Assembly: GCA_023419605.1 (NCBI GenBank)
Contig: JAEZXR010000078.1
Coordinates: 1 to 46,101 of the forward strand
Length of the DNA stretch: 46,101 nt
Direction: 5' to 3'
Source: Bacillota bacterium
GTDB taxonomy: Bacteria > Bacillota > Clostridia > Acetivibrionales > JAEZXR01
Every line of letters begins with the position of its first letter. The first letter of the stretch is position 1. The notes under the pieces are model-generated. The model worked only from the letters and a program-made list of their open reading frames with translations, was not told where the DNA came from and ran no database searches. Position numbers and translations under genes: made by a program. Below, piece by piece: positions 1-8,598 of this stretch.

Positions 1-59
1 AATAAAGAGTATTGAAAAAGATGACGCACTATCATAAAATCAATTTACACGACAAGGTG

Positions 60-117
60 TCCGGATGCTTCCGGTTTACTGTCCGGATAAATCCGGAATC
101 GCCGTCCGGATACGCCG
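60..117. repeat. Cluster of TCCGG(A) motifs, probable IS end
   Basis: Five or six close copies of TCCGGA or a near variant occur within 58 bases (about 60, 70, 82, 92, 105 and 115). Multiple short direct copies at an element tip are typical of transposase-binding ends, for example in the IS21 family. The coding remnant that follows becomes readable right at this border. No transposase is visible, so the family is a guess. Confidence 0.35.
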
Positions 118-315
118 GAATATGCACTTCATATTGCGGATAAGCATTTTAACATAATTCATGAGCACCTACCAATAGGATATGGTGAAATAAATTTTAA
201 ATACATATTCGATAAAGTGCTGTGTAATTATGATGGAAAAATTATTTTAGAAATAGTAAAAGAAAATTCTGATATAATAAAATCTAAGGACATAATTGTG
301 TCTTTGCTGAAATAA
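109..315 (+). pseudogene. 3' fragment of a sugar phosphate isomerase/epimerase-like (TIM-barrel) gene
   Basis: One frame stays open from about 109 to the TAA at 313-315 and gives about 68 residues. They include HEHLPIGYGEI and end in a helix KENSDIIKSKDIIVSLLK. An H-x-P-x-G-x-G-x-x-x-F tail is characteristic of the xylose-isomerase-like TIM-barrel family (AP endonuclease 2 superfamily). There is no start or upstream barrel: the reading runs straight into the TCCGGA repeats, so the gene appears cut by an insertion. The family call rests on this C-terminal pattern only. Confidence 0.45.
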
Positions 316-725
316 TTGATGTGTTAATAAAAAAAGGCTTGTTTCACAATCTTTATATATTATTCTTTAATTGGTTTATCATACAGCGTTATGTAATAGA
401 ACTTCAAAATCGGTAGCGCCTATGATGGTTATTAATTAAGATGTAGTACAAGCAGATTTTATGGGGTTGAATTTAGTTATGCACCTAGGCAAGTGGAATT
501 TAGTCTCGCACACTAATTTCAGTTGCCCGTTTGTCGTGCAGAAAATTCATGATAGCTGCGCTAGTAAGGCAATTATATACGATAAAAATTGATTTGTTAA
601 GAAGAAAAGTAGACGTTAGTCCTGCAAAATATAGGAACTCTCGGCTACTGGAATTTAGTTTTTCATTCAACGCCTTTTTACAAGTGAATTTTTGCTATTT
701 CCCAAGTTTCTTTAGTGTATATTAG
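316..725. repeat. Non-coding stretch with IS-like repeats GAATTTAGT
   Basis: No convincing gene is present here. The motif GAATTTAGT appears three times (469-477, 496-504, 651-659). The first two copies are followed after 3 bases by GCAC. Such spaced direct copies resemble the terminal repeats of IS21-type elements, so this is probably debris of a decayed insertion. The 64-codon open frame at 531-725 has low-complexity content and no ribosome binding site and is not called. Confidence 0.3.
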
Positions 726-848
726 GGATTCTATTGTGTAAATTACTATACAAAGGCAATGAACAAGAATGAAAACGGGTATTCTCCAACAATTCGAGAG
801 ATATGCAAGCATACAGGGTTGAAGTTAGGGGAAAAAGCAAAGAAATAG
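726..848 (+). pseudogene. Remnant of a LexA-type DNA-binding domain
   Basis: The frame is open from 726 to TAG at 846-848. An ATG at 759 would start a 29-residue peptide containing GYSPTIREICKHTGL. This matches the GYPPSVREI...GL helix-turn-helix core of LexA repressors. The fragment stops right after the recognition helix, and there is no linker or S24 peptidase part. It is a truncated relic and not a working repressor. The TAG overlaps the foot of the hairpin at 843-880. Confidence 0.45.
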
Positions 849-880
849 CAGGCCTCCAATTTTCCTGGAACCTGCTATTT
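843..880 (-). terminator. Hairpin terminator downstream of tRNA-Pro
   Basis: AAATAGCAGG (843-852) and CCTGCTATTT (871-880) form a perfect 10-bp stem. It lies just 3' of the minus-strand tRNA. On that strand the stem is followed by a T-rich tract (CTTTGCTTTTT), as in a Rho-independent terminator. Confidence 0.6.
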
Positions 881-885
881 CTCTC

Positions 886-961
886 TGGTCGGAGTGACAG
901 GACTTGAACCTGCGGCTTCTTGGTCCCGAACCAAGCGCGCTACCAGCTGCGCTACACCCCG
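886..961 (-). tRNA. tRNA-Pro (anticodon CGG)
   Basis: On the minus strand the 76-nt cloverleaf starts CGGGGTG, which pairs with CACTCCG before the discriminator A and an encoded CCA. The anticodon stem CTTGG/CCAAG encloses TTCGGGA, giving anticodon CGG (proline). The T arm contains GGTTCAAGTCC and the D arm contains AGCGCAGCTGGTAGCGC. It is followed by the hairpin at 843-880. Confidence 0.95.
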
Positions 962-1300
962 GTGTCAAACCAGCAAATATATTATAATGCATTCCAAATA
1001 AAACTACAAGTATTTTTCATAAATAAATTTATGATTTGAAAAGTTCTTGAAATTTTACAGTGCCATGACGAATTGTGGAAACATAAGACAGGTTCAGTAT
1101 TGAATAATATCGTTGTAGGATGTTTTTCAGCTCAATAGTAATAAAAATAAATATAATTTACAACTTGGATACAATTGATACATGCTTTGAAACAATTGTA
1201 TTTTATAATAGAAATATGACATATAGTAGAATAAAAATGTCATTGAAAAAGAAGAGAAAAAGATGAAAAATAAAAAACAGTATAAAATGGGGGAAATTGA
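962..1300. other. AT-rich intergenic region, no gene seen
   Basis: About 340 bases between tRNA-Pro and the amidase gene. A TATAAT lies at 1204-1209 but I see no well-spaced -35 box for it. No RNA structure or coding frame stands out. Confidence 0.4.
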
Positions 1301-2026
1301 ATGCGGGCTAAAATAACTTTGCCATTAATTTTATTTTTTATAGGAATACTTTTATTTATATTTTCCGGCAAATTTATAATAGAAAAGACCACTGCCGCTT
1401 ATACATCGCAGCAGCAGTCGAGCACTAATCCGGCACCGGGCAAAGACGATAAACTCACTGTTTGCCTTGACCCAGGCCATGGAGGATATGACGTGGGCAC
1501 TAAAAGCTTATCCGGGATTTATGAAAAAAATGTAACGCTTGAGATCGCTCTTAAGGTAGGTAAGATATTGGAGAAAAATAACATTAAAGTAATCTATACA
1601 AGAAACAGTGATAAAGTACCCTGGCCTTCGAATGAAAAGGAAGATTTGAGGACCAGGGCTAAAATATCAAATGATGCTAAAGCAGACCTGTTTGTGTCTA
1701 TACATTGTAATGGAAACACGAATTCTTCCTATAAGGGTATAGAAACCTGGTGCAGGTTTCCCAATACGGAGGGGGAGGAGTTTGCCAAAACCATACAAAA
1801 GGAGCTTTCAAGTTATAATTATACCTCAGATAGAGGAATAAAATATGAATCTGAGAAATCATTGGCTGTATTAAAGTTTACTGATTCCGTATCCGCATTA
1901 GTAGAACTGGGCTTTTTAACCAATTCTTCCGATGAGAAATTCATTACATCGGAAAGTGGGCAGGGAAAATGTGCGGAAGCTGTAGCTAAGGCGATTCTAA
2001 GCTACGGTGCATCTTACAAAAACTAA
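1301..2026 (+). CDS. N-acetylmuramoyl-L-alanine amidase (Amidase_3), membrane-anchored
   Basis: A zinc amidase that cleaves the bond between N-acetylmuramic acid and the L-Ala of the stem peptide. It has 241 residues, one N-terminal hydrophobic anchor (about 6-27), a short Gln/Ser-rich linker, then a single Amidase_3 domain (about 52-236). The zinc and catalytic residues are visible: H60 in LDPGHGG, E75, H135 in SIHCN, and E202 in VELGFLTN. There are no SH3 or SLH repeats. The size and architecture fit the CwlD-like group (muramic-lactam formation in spore cortex), and a spore germination operon lies next to it on the opposite strand. However, other short Amidase_3 enzymes look alike, so I do not assign cwlD. 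The start has a GGGGGAA site 8 bases upstream. Confidence 0.88.
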   Translation: MRAKITLPLILFFIGILLFIFSGKFIIEKTTAAYTSQQQSSTNPAPGKDDKLTVCLDPGHGGYDVGTKSLSGIYEKNVTLEIALKVGKILEKNNIKVIYTRNSDKVPWPSNEKEDLRTRAKISNDAKADLFVSIHCNGNTNSSYKGIETWCRFPNTEGEEFAKTIQKELSSYNYTSDRGIKYESEKSLAVLKFTDSVSALVELGFLTNSSDEKFITSESGQGKCAEAVAKAILSYGASYKN

Positions 2027-2060
2027 TATAACAACAAGGAATAATTACTTTGAATAAATC

Positions 2061-2092
2061 AAGTACCTGATAAGTGGACTTATCAGGTACTT
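2061..2092. terminator. Bidirectional terminator between convergent genes
   Basis: A perfect 14-bp stem AAGTACCTGATAAG / CTTATCAGGTACTT closes a 4-base loop between the convergent amidase and gerAC genes. A/T-rich tracts flank it on both sides, so it can serve both strands. Confidence 0.75.
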
Positions 2093-2114
2093 AATTTACT
2101 TTACCCAAGTATCA

Positions 2115-3233
2115 TTAGTAAATGGCGCCATAGTGGTTGACGTCGAGTTTTACCTCCGAGGAGATAGTGATATCTCGATAGGTTTCCTTCCAATTCCGGG
2201 CTTTCCAAAGATAGCTATATCTTGACCGGATGACCTCACCGATACCCAATGGGTCACTTCCTACCGACTGTGCATATTTCAAAATATCATCACATTCCTT
2301 TTGAAGGGTCAGTTGTACTACATTTTCGAAATGTTGCTCTATATCCTTCTCGTTCAACTTGGAATTGAATTTGAATTCACTTACATCGGCCTGTAAATCC
2401 ATTTTTATTTTAACCACAGGGATATCATTTTTAAAGGAAACATCTATTTTACGCGTTTTCAAGTTGAGTGTAAGAGCCGCCCCACCCTTTGGTGATTCTA
2501 ATACACCGGGTAAACTCATGGAATCATTTGCATACTCCCACCTTTTTACGGAGTCCATCATGGCGAGGAGAAGACTGGTTTGTCGTATATCTAGTTTGCC
2601 TACCATTTGATCTTCTGAAAACAGCGCGGAACCGCATACTTCGATCTCCTGGTCGGTCAGGCGCAGGCGCGCAGTTACAGGGTCGATGCCTGTGGCAGAA
2701 TAGTCAATATCAAACCGGAAGATTCTTGTCTCAGGTGCATAGGCATTTTTGTACGCATTTGTCAGAAGTTGATTGATATAAAAAGCCGGACGGGGCTTCT
2801 CCTTAAAACCATGGGCAGCTTTTAGCATGGAGGAAGGGCTCCCCTCCACTACAGCCACATGCGCCAAAAGAGGGTTTTCCGTGCTTCTTTGAAATACTTC
2901 CAAATACTCATGAACACCTTCTGCGGCCAGTTCCTCTGAGAAAAGAACCTGCTGGGTTTTCCCGCCTTCCGATAATTTTCCGGAGGCTAACCGTGTACCC
3001 TGTCTTCCCTTCCGAAGCAAATTGGTTGTAGTTTGGTAGACCTCGGACTCGCTTTTCCCTGGAGTCGTTGCAACAGGAAGAGTGACCGTATATAAGATAT
3101 TACCTTCTCCATCTCTTTCCAGTCCTACCTGCAGAATAAACCCGATCTGCTCATATATTTTTAGATCCCAACACCCGGTAAGAGTACCTGTAAGAATTAC
3201 AATTATTATTATAACGTAGAGCATCCTTTTCAC
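2115..3233 (-). CDS. gerAC: Spore germination lipoprotein, Ger(x)C family
   Basis: C subunit of a GerA-type nutrient germinant receptor, an outer-leaflet lipoprotein of the spore inner membrane. It has 372 residues (the family is usually 350-400). The N-terminus is a lipoprotein signal with lipobox LTGC (C21) followed by WDLKIYEQIGFILQVGLE, the standard Ger(x)C opening. The GTG start at 3233 overlaps the gerAB stop by four bases (GTGA), with AAGGAG about 10 bases upstream. It is last in the gerAA-gerAB-gerAC order. The symbol denotes the family position; the germinant cannot be read from sequence. Confidence 0.93.
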   Translation of the reverse strand: MKRMLYVIIIIVILTGTLTGCWDLKIYEQIGFILQVGLERDGEGNILYTVTLPVATTPGKSESEVYQTTTNLLRKGRQGTRLASGKLSEGGKTQQVLFSEELAAEGVHEYLEVFQRSTENPLLAHVAVVEGSPSSMLKAAHGFKEKPRPAFYINQLLTNAYKNAYAPETRIFRFDIDYSATGIDPVTARLRLTDQEIEVCGSALFSEDQMVGKLDIRQTSLLLAMMDSVKRWEYANDSMSLPGVLESPKGGAALTLNLKTRKIDVSFKNDIPVVKIKMDLQADVSEFKFNSKLNEKDIEQHFENVVQLTLQKECDDILKYAQSVGSDPLGIGEVIRSRYSYLWKARNWKETYRDITISSEVKLDVNHYGAIY

Positions 3234-4312
3234 TGTTTTACAACTCCTTTTTTAAGAATAAATGAAAGAAGAAGACAAATAATCAGAAAAATGATAACAC
3301 CAATACCCAAATAGCCTGTAATGTTTAAGTATGTAAGCAACCCATTGTTATCTTTAGGTATTCTGCTTAGTAAAGCCACTGCAATGACATAAGAAGCGAG
3401 GAGCTTTTTACTTTTGGCAAAATGTAATACCTGGCAAATACTGTGATAACCCGAAAAAAGAAACATTCGCATGGAACTGCCCGCTGCCATAAACCAAATG
3501 ACAGCAAAATAAAGGTCCACTCTTTCCAATACAGGAGCATTGATTGTTCCGGCTAGAGTAAAAACAGGAAGCAATAGATTTTTAAGAAGGTTTTCTCCGA
3601 ACAAGCTTGTTGTGAACAGCACAATCACGAAGAAAAACAGACTGCTCATGGTGTTAGCAAGAAAACAGAACTTCATTACTTTATCCTTATCCGAAACGTG
3701 AGGATAAAAGATCGTGACCAGCTCCAACCCGAGGAAGGCAAAGAAGGCGGAGAGACTTCCTTGTAAAATAGGGAGTATGCCCGATTCGCCAATAGGTAAA
3801 AGGAAGGAGAAGTGCAAGTTTTTGCGGGTTGCTAAAAGAAAAAGGACTGTTAATGCTGAAGTGACGTAAGTATTACTGTTAATTCTGCTCAAGGAGATTA
3901 ATCCGTAACGGACTACATAGGTGGAGGGCAGGAGTATGAAGAATGTAATAACCAGAGGAGGCGTATTCGGCAGAACCGTAACCCGAACAAAATTGACGAA
4001 AAGGCGTAATGTCATTGAAGCAGTTATAATCAGATATAAGATGATGGCTATATTAAGTACCGTTCCCAAAAACTTACCATAGAGTAAATGCGTAATTTCA
4101 TAGATGGATTTGTTTTTATACCTTTGCAGCAATTTCAGGATCAAAAATAGACTGAGGCTTGCAAATACACTTCCGACCAACATGCAAATCCATCCGTCAT
4201 GTCCTGCTTTTTGAGCAATGAGTGACGGCAGCATGACAATTCCAATGCCAACCTGTGCAGAAAGGAGTAACGTCATTAATTGGGTAGAGGTTATATTGAC
4301 GATCTTATCCAT
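3230..4312 (-). CDS. gerAB: Spore germination permease, GerAB/APC family
   Basis: B subunit of the germinant receptor, a multispanning protein of the amino acid-polyamine-organocation superfamily thought to bind the germinant. It has 360 residues with about ten hydrophobic segments. It opens with ITSTQLMTLLLSAQVGIGIVML, the typical GerB N-terminus with the unwound G-x-G part of helix 1. It overlaps gerAA by 8 bases and gerAC by 4, showing translational coupling. The start has an AGGGG/AGGGA site just upstream. Confidence 0.93.
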   Translation of the reverse strand: MDKIVNITSTQLMTLLLSAQVGIGIVMLPSLIAQKAGHDGWICMLVGSVFASLSLFLILKLLQRYKNKSIYEITHLLYGKFLGTVLNIAIILYLIITASMTLRLFVNFVRVTVLPNTPPLVITFFILLPSTYVVRYGLISLSRINSNTYVTSALTVLFLLATRKNLHFSFLLPIGESGILPILQGSLSAFFAFLGLELVTIFYPHVSDKDKVMKFCFLANTMSSLFFFVIVLFTTSLFGENLLKNLLLPVFTLAGTINAPVLERVDLYFAVIWFMAAGSSMRMFLFSGYHSICQVLHFAKSKKLLASYVIAVALLSRIPKDNNGLLTYLNITGYLGIGVIIFLIICLLLSFILKKGVVKQ

Positions 4313-5771
4313 TGTCCCTTTCCCCTCTCTTTTTTTTCAAAGGTTTGGCTATATCCGGCCTTTTTTTGTGGAAAGGAAGAGGAAACCGCAAAAAGGTATC
4401 CTTCAAATCGCGAGGCTTTAAGGGGGAAAGCGGCTGAAAATACGGTTGACCCAATGACTCCAGCGTCATTAAGTGGGCAAGAGTCAGAGACACGCAAACA
4501 GCAATACCAATCATACCAAAAACAGACGCAGAAATCATGAATGCGAACCGCAGCAACCGTATAGCTAAGGACATGTCATAGGAGGGAATTACATAGGTGG
4601 CAACTGCAGTTGAAGCAACAATAACAATCAACAGGTTGCTGACCACTCCTGCACCTACCGCAGCTTCTCCGATGATAAGGCCTGCTACAACACTAATCGC
4701 AGTACCGATATATGTAGGCAGTCTAACGGCTGCTTCACGAACCATTTCCACCGTAAGCTCTAAAATAAGTACTTCCAAAATAGGAGGAAAGGGGACCCTT
4801 GATCTTGATTCTGCCAGAGGGATCAACATGTTCAAGGGAACTGCATAATAATGGAAGGAAGTTACAGCTATATAAAGTGCAGGGAGGATCAACGCAGTAA
4901 AGAGGGAGGCAACCCGAAGTAAACGTAAAAAGGAACCGTGCAGCCAATTGGCGCTAAAATCGTCCAGGGCTTGAAAAAATGAAAAGAAAGTGACGGGGAC
5001 TATAAGTGCCACGGGTGTTCCGTCCAATATAACAGCCATCCTTCCCTCTAACAATCCGGCAACTACTTTATCCGGCCTCTCGGTAGCTTGATACTGCGGA
5101 AAAATAGAGTTCGGAAAGTCAGTGATAGACTGTTCAATATACCCTACTGCGGTAGCACCATCCAATTGAATCGATTGTATTTTTTTATAAAGAGTATTCA
5201 CAAGAACCGGATTGGCTATCCCCTGAATATAGGCAATAACCACAGGCTGGCGTGTAACGGTTCCAACCTCCAACATTTTAAACTTAAGATTGCTATTCTT
5301 TATCTTTCGCCGTAAAATGGAAATGTTTGTGGGCAATGATTCAACGAACCCTTCGTGGGGGCCCCTTACATTTTTTTCGACGATAGGTTCCTCAATGCTT
5401 CGTTCCGCGAACTGGGTTAATTTGCAGCCTATGGCATAGTAAAGTCCATCACAGACAAACACAGAGAAACCGGACTCTATTTGCCGGATCATCCGATTAC
5501 TATCATTAATAATGAAAATTTCAGTGCCAATCTGACTTTTGACATAGACTTCATTCAGCAAATCTTCATAGTCCAATGCCAGCAGAGGAGTAATAAAATC
5601 TCTTTGAACCAGATCCTTATCTGCCAGACTCTCTATATAAATAAAATACGCCTCCCGGCCATCACTACTATATACCTGCTTTTTTATCAGATCCGGACAA
5701 TCGGTAAATTTATTGTTAACTATTTTCATTATTTCGCTAATGGAACTAAATTGTGATTGATTCTGTGGCAA
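4305..5771 (-). CDS. gerAA: Spore germination protein, GerAA family
   Basis: A subunit of the germinant receptor. It has a soluble N-terminal half (about 1-230) that includes NSNLKFKMLEVGTVTRQPVV, followed by a membrane half with four or five helices carrying the conserved PFPPILEVLILELTVEM segment, and a basic Pro/Lys-rich tail. I choose the TTG at 5771 (488 residues) because GAGGTG lies 7-8 bases before it. An in-frame ATG at 5810 would add 13 residues but has no ribosome binding site. It is first in a three-gene operon expected to be transcribed in the forespore (sigma G); I could not identify the promoter with confidence. Confidence 0.92.
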   Translation of the reverse strand: MPQNQSQFSSISEIMKIVNNKFTDCPDLIKKQVYSSDGREAYFIYIESLADKDLVQRDFITPLLALDYEDLLNEVYVKSQIGTEIFIINDSNRMIRQIESGFSVFVCDGLYYAIGCKLTQFAERSIEEPIVEKNVRGPHEGFVESLPTNISILRRKIKNSNLKFKMLEVGTVTRQPVVIAYIQGIANPVLVNTLYKKIQSIQLDGATAVGYIEQSITDFPNSIFPQYQATERPDKVVAGLLEGRMAVILDGTPVALIVPVTFFSFFQALDDFSANWLHGSFLRLLRVASLFTALILPALYIAVTSFHYYAVPLNMLIPLAESRSRVPFPPILEVLILELTVEMVREAAVRLPTYIGTAISVVAGLIIGEAAVGAGVVSNLLIVIVASTAVATYVIPSYDMSLAIRLLRFAFMISASVFGMIGIAVCVSLTLAHLMTLESLGQPYFQPLSPLKPRDLKDTFLRFPLPFHKKRPDIAKPLKKKRGERDNG

Positions 5772-5917
5772 AGTAAAACACCTCTTCCAAAAATTATTTG
5801 CATTCTGCATAATTTATATACCGCAACGTGCGAGATTAATATAACTTTGTGTTGCTAAAAATTCATCCATTGGGTATTATATGTAATGTACGATTCAGAC
5901 AAAAATTGGAGGATACA

Positions 5918-7762
5918 ATGTTTTTTAACAGAATAAATGATGAGATTCTCGGAAGCGTTGAAAAACCCTCGAGATATACAGGACGTGAATGGAATAGCGT
6001 TCAAAAGGACCCAGAGAAGGTAGATATCCGGTTTGCCTTTTGTTTTCCGGATACCTACGAGATCGGAATGTCCCACCTGGGGATGAAGATTCTCTACCAT
6101 ATGCTCAATGACAGGGAAGATACTTACTGCGAGCGGGTTTTTGCTCCCTGGACCGACATGGAGGCAAAAATGAGGGAGCATGGCATTCCTCTTTTTGGCC
6201 TGGAGTCACAAGATCCCGTCACGGGTTTCGATTTTATCGGATTTACGCTGCAGTATGAAATGAGTTATACCAATATTATCAATATGCTGGACCTCGGCAG
6301 AATACCTCTCCTCAGCAGCCAGAGGACAAAGGCGCATCCCTTTGTATGTGCAGGAGGGCCTTGTGCGTATAATCCGGAGCCTCTAGCGGATGTTGTTGAC
6401 TTTTTCATGATGGGGGAAGGAGAGGAAATTCTCAATGAGGTTATGGATGTTTACGCAGCATGGAAGCGTGAAGATTCATCCAGAGAGGACTTTCTTAATA
6501 GAATAGTAAAGATCGAGGGGATTTATGTACCTCAGTTTTACCAGGTGGATTATAACGCCGACGGAACTATAGCTGCGGTGACTCCCAAAGAAAAAGGCTA
6601 CCCGGCAAAGATCAAGAAAAGAATCATCAAGAATCTGGATGAAACCTACTTCCCGGAAAAGATCATCGTTCCTTTTACAGGAATTGTCCATGACAGAATC
6701 ATGCTGGAGCTTTTTCGGGGATGTACCCGGGGATGTCGCTTTTGCCAGGCGGGGTTTATCTACCGGCCTGTTAGGGAAAGAACACCGGAGAAGCTTATAT
6801 CACTGGCGCAAAAGCTGCAGGAAAGTACCGGCTATGAGGAAATGTCTCTGGCATCCCTCAGTACCAGTGACTACACCCGTTTCAGGGAACTGACGGAAGG
6901 ACTTATGGAGGAAACGGAGAAAAAGAAGGTGAATCTTTCACTGCCTTCCTTGCGAATCGATTCCTTCTCACTAGAATTGATGGAGAAGGCCCAAAAGGTT
7001 AGAAAAAGTGGATTGACCTTTGCACCTGAGGCAGGCACACAAAGACTTCGGGATGTAATCAACAAAGGAGTCAGGGAAGAAGATCTGGTGAATTCCACAA
7101 CACTGGCCTTCCATGGCGGGTGGAATGGCGTCAAATTATACTTTATGCTGGGACTGCCTACCGAGACCTTTGAGGATATTGAAGGGATTGCAGATCTGGG
7201 AAGCAAGGTTGTGGATATTTATATGAAGGTACCTAAGGAGAAGAGGGGAAAGGGATTGAATATTACCATCAGCACAGCATCCTTTGTACCGAAGGCCTTT
7301 ACTCCATTCCAGTGGGAGCCTCAGGACACCATGGAGGTTTTGCGTGAAAAACAGAGATTCCTCAAAAGTAAAATAAAGAGCAAATTTATAACCTATAACT
7401 GGCATGAACCGGAGCTGAGCTTCCTGGAAGCCGTATTTGCAAGGGGAGACCGACGGGTTTGTGCAGTTTTGATTAAGGCCTGGGAAAAAGGCTGTAAATT
7501 CGACAGTTGGGGAGAACATTTCAAATACGACACCTGGATGGAAGCTTTTAGGGAATGCGGGGTGGATCCGGCATTCTATGCCAACAGGAGAAGAGCCTAT
7601 GATGAAGTATTGCCTTGGGATCATATCGATGTAGGGGTGTCCAAAAAGTTCTTCATAAAGGAAAGCGAAAAAGCACTAGAGGGAGAGTTGACGGAAAACT
7701 GTCGTGCCAACTGTTCAGGCTGTGGAGCAACGGTCTTCGAAGGAGGGATTTGTATTGAGTAG
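5918..7762 (+). CDS. B12-binding-domain radical SAM protein, TIGR03960 family
   Basis: A 614-residue protein with an N-terminal cobalamin-binding-like region and a radical SAM domain. The [4Fe-4S] motif CTRGCRFC (C269, C273, C276) sits after FTGIVHDRIMLELFRG. The C-terminus has another Cys cluster, CRANCSGCG. The family usually occurs as a pair with the DUF2344 protein next to RNase G and L21, exactly as here, and its substrate is not known to me. The ATG at 5918 is preceded by TTGGAGGA. An upstream in-frame GTG at 5849 lacks a site. It reads away from gerAA and overlaps the next gene by 8 bases. Confidence 0.92.
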   Translation: MFFNRINDEILGSVEKPSRYTGREWNSVQKDPEKVDIRFAFCFPDTYEIGMSHLGMKILYHMLNDREDTYCERVFAPWTDMEAKMREHGIPLFGLESQDPVTGFDFIGFTLQYEMSYTNIINMLDLGRIPLLSSQRTKAHPFVCAGGPCAYNPEPLADVVDFFMMGEGEEILNEVMDVYAAWKREDSSREDFLNRIVKIEGIYVPQFYQVDYNADGTIAAVTPKEKGYPAKIKKRIIKNLDETYFPEKIIVPFTGIVHDRIMLELFRGCTRGCRFCQAGFIYRPVRERTPEKLISLAQKLQESTGYEEMSLASLSTSDYTRFRELTEGLMEETEKKKVNLSLPSLRIDSFSLELMEKAQKVRKSGLTFAPEAGTQRLRDVINKGVREEDLVNSTTLAFHGGWNGVKLYFMLGLPTETFEDIEGIADLGSKVVDIYMKVPKEKRGKGLNITISTASFVPKAFTPFQWEPQDTMEVLREKQRFLKSKIKSKFITYNWHEPELSFLEAVFARGDRRVCAVLIKAWEKGCKFDSWGEHFKYDTWMEAFRECGVDPAFYANRRRAYDEVLPWDHIDVGVSKKFFIKESEKALEGELTENCRANCSGCGATVFEGGICIE

Positions 7763-8582
7763 CATACGAGCAAGATTTATCCGGGGTGAGGAAGTAAAAT
7801 ACATATCCCATCTGGATTTAATGAAAGTATTCGAAAGGTCCTTGCGGCGTGCCAATGTACCCATCGCTTACTCCCAGGGATTTAATCCCCATCCGCAGAT
7901 GGTATTCGGCCTGCCGCTGTCCGTAGGAGTAACCAGCGAGGCAGAGTATGCGGACTTTGACCTGGCAGTAGACATGACGCCGGAGCTGTTTATGGAAATG
8001 CTGAACGGGAGCCTTCCCTCCGGATTGCGAGTGACTGGGGCGGAGTACCTGAACACTCGTTCCAATATCATGAAGGAAATTTCAGCAGCGGCCTATGATG
8101 TTTTAGTTTCACTTCCTGGGGAAGAGGGAATAAATTGTATTAGTGAGAAATTGCGGGAACTGTTGAACCAGACAGAGATCAGTGTTATGAAAGAAGGAAA
8201 AAAAGGGGCCCGTCCTATCGATATCAAGCCCATGATATACGCTGTGGAGATAAAAAATTTATTTACGAATGAATCAGAGCGGGTAGATACTGGCAATACT
8301 TCTATTATGCCCGAGAGGTCAGGCGTGTGGGTAAAGGAGTATGCAGACGCCATTAGGGAAAAAAGTATACCAGGGCTCAGTTATAAGGCTGAGAGCCTCT
8401 GTTCCGTTTCTATGCTGCTCAGTGCCGGCAGTGCGGCAAATTTGAAGCCGGAACTGGTATTAAAGGCTTTGAACGAAAAGTATGTACTTGATTTGAAAGC
8501 AGTTAAAATTCACAGGATTGGGCTGTATGTGAATAAGGGGGGAAGAGTACTCGACCCGCTTGATACAATAGCACTGTCCTAG
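7755..8582 (+). CDS. DUF2344 / TIGR03936 family protein
   Basis: A 275-residue protein beginning LSSIRARFIRGEEVKYISHLDLM and including RRANVPIAYSQGFNPHPQM, both signatures of TIGR03936 (DUF2344). The function is not established. It is the constant partner of the preceding radical SAM protein, and in some bacteria the two are fused. The TTG start at 7755 is set by AGGAGG at 7741-7746, which gives an 8-base overlap with the upstream gene. A longer frame from 7704 would lie wholly inside the radical SAM gene and has no site. Confidence 0.88.
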   Translation: MSSIRARFIRGEEVKYISHLDLMKVFERSLRRANVPIAYSQGFNPHPQMVFGLPLSVGVTSEAEYADFDLAVDMTPELFMEMLNGSLPSGLRVTGAEYLNTRSNIMKEISAAAYDVLVSLPGEEGINCISEKLRELLNQTEISVMKEGKKGARPIDIKPMIYAVEIKNLFTNESERVDTGNTSIMPERSGVWVKEYADAIREKSIPGLSYKAESLCSVSMLLSAGSAANLKPELVLKALNEKYVLDLKAVKIHRIGLYVNKGGRVLDPLDTIALS

Positions 8583-8598
8583 CTAGAGGTGGTGTTGA

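Noticed and set aside
531..725. 64-codon open frame in the IS-scar region
   Set aside because: No ribosome binding site, composition like the surrounding non-coding repeats, and it runs through a GAATTTAGT repeat.
5849..5917. Upstream extension of the radical SAM gene from GTG 5849
   Set aside because: TTGGAGGA directly serves ATG 5918, and the extension residues are not like the family N-terminus.
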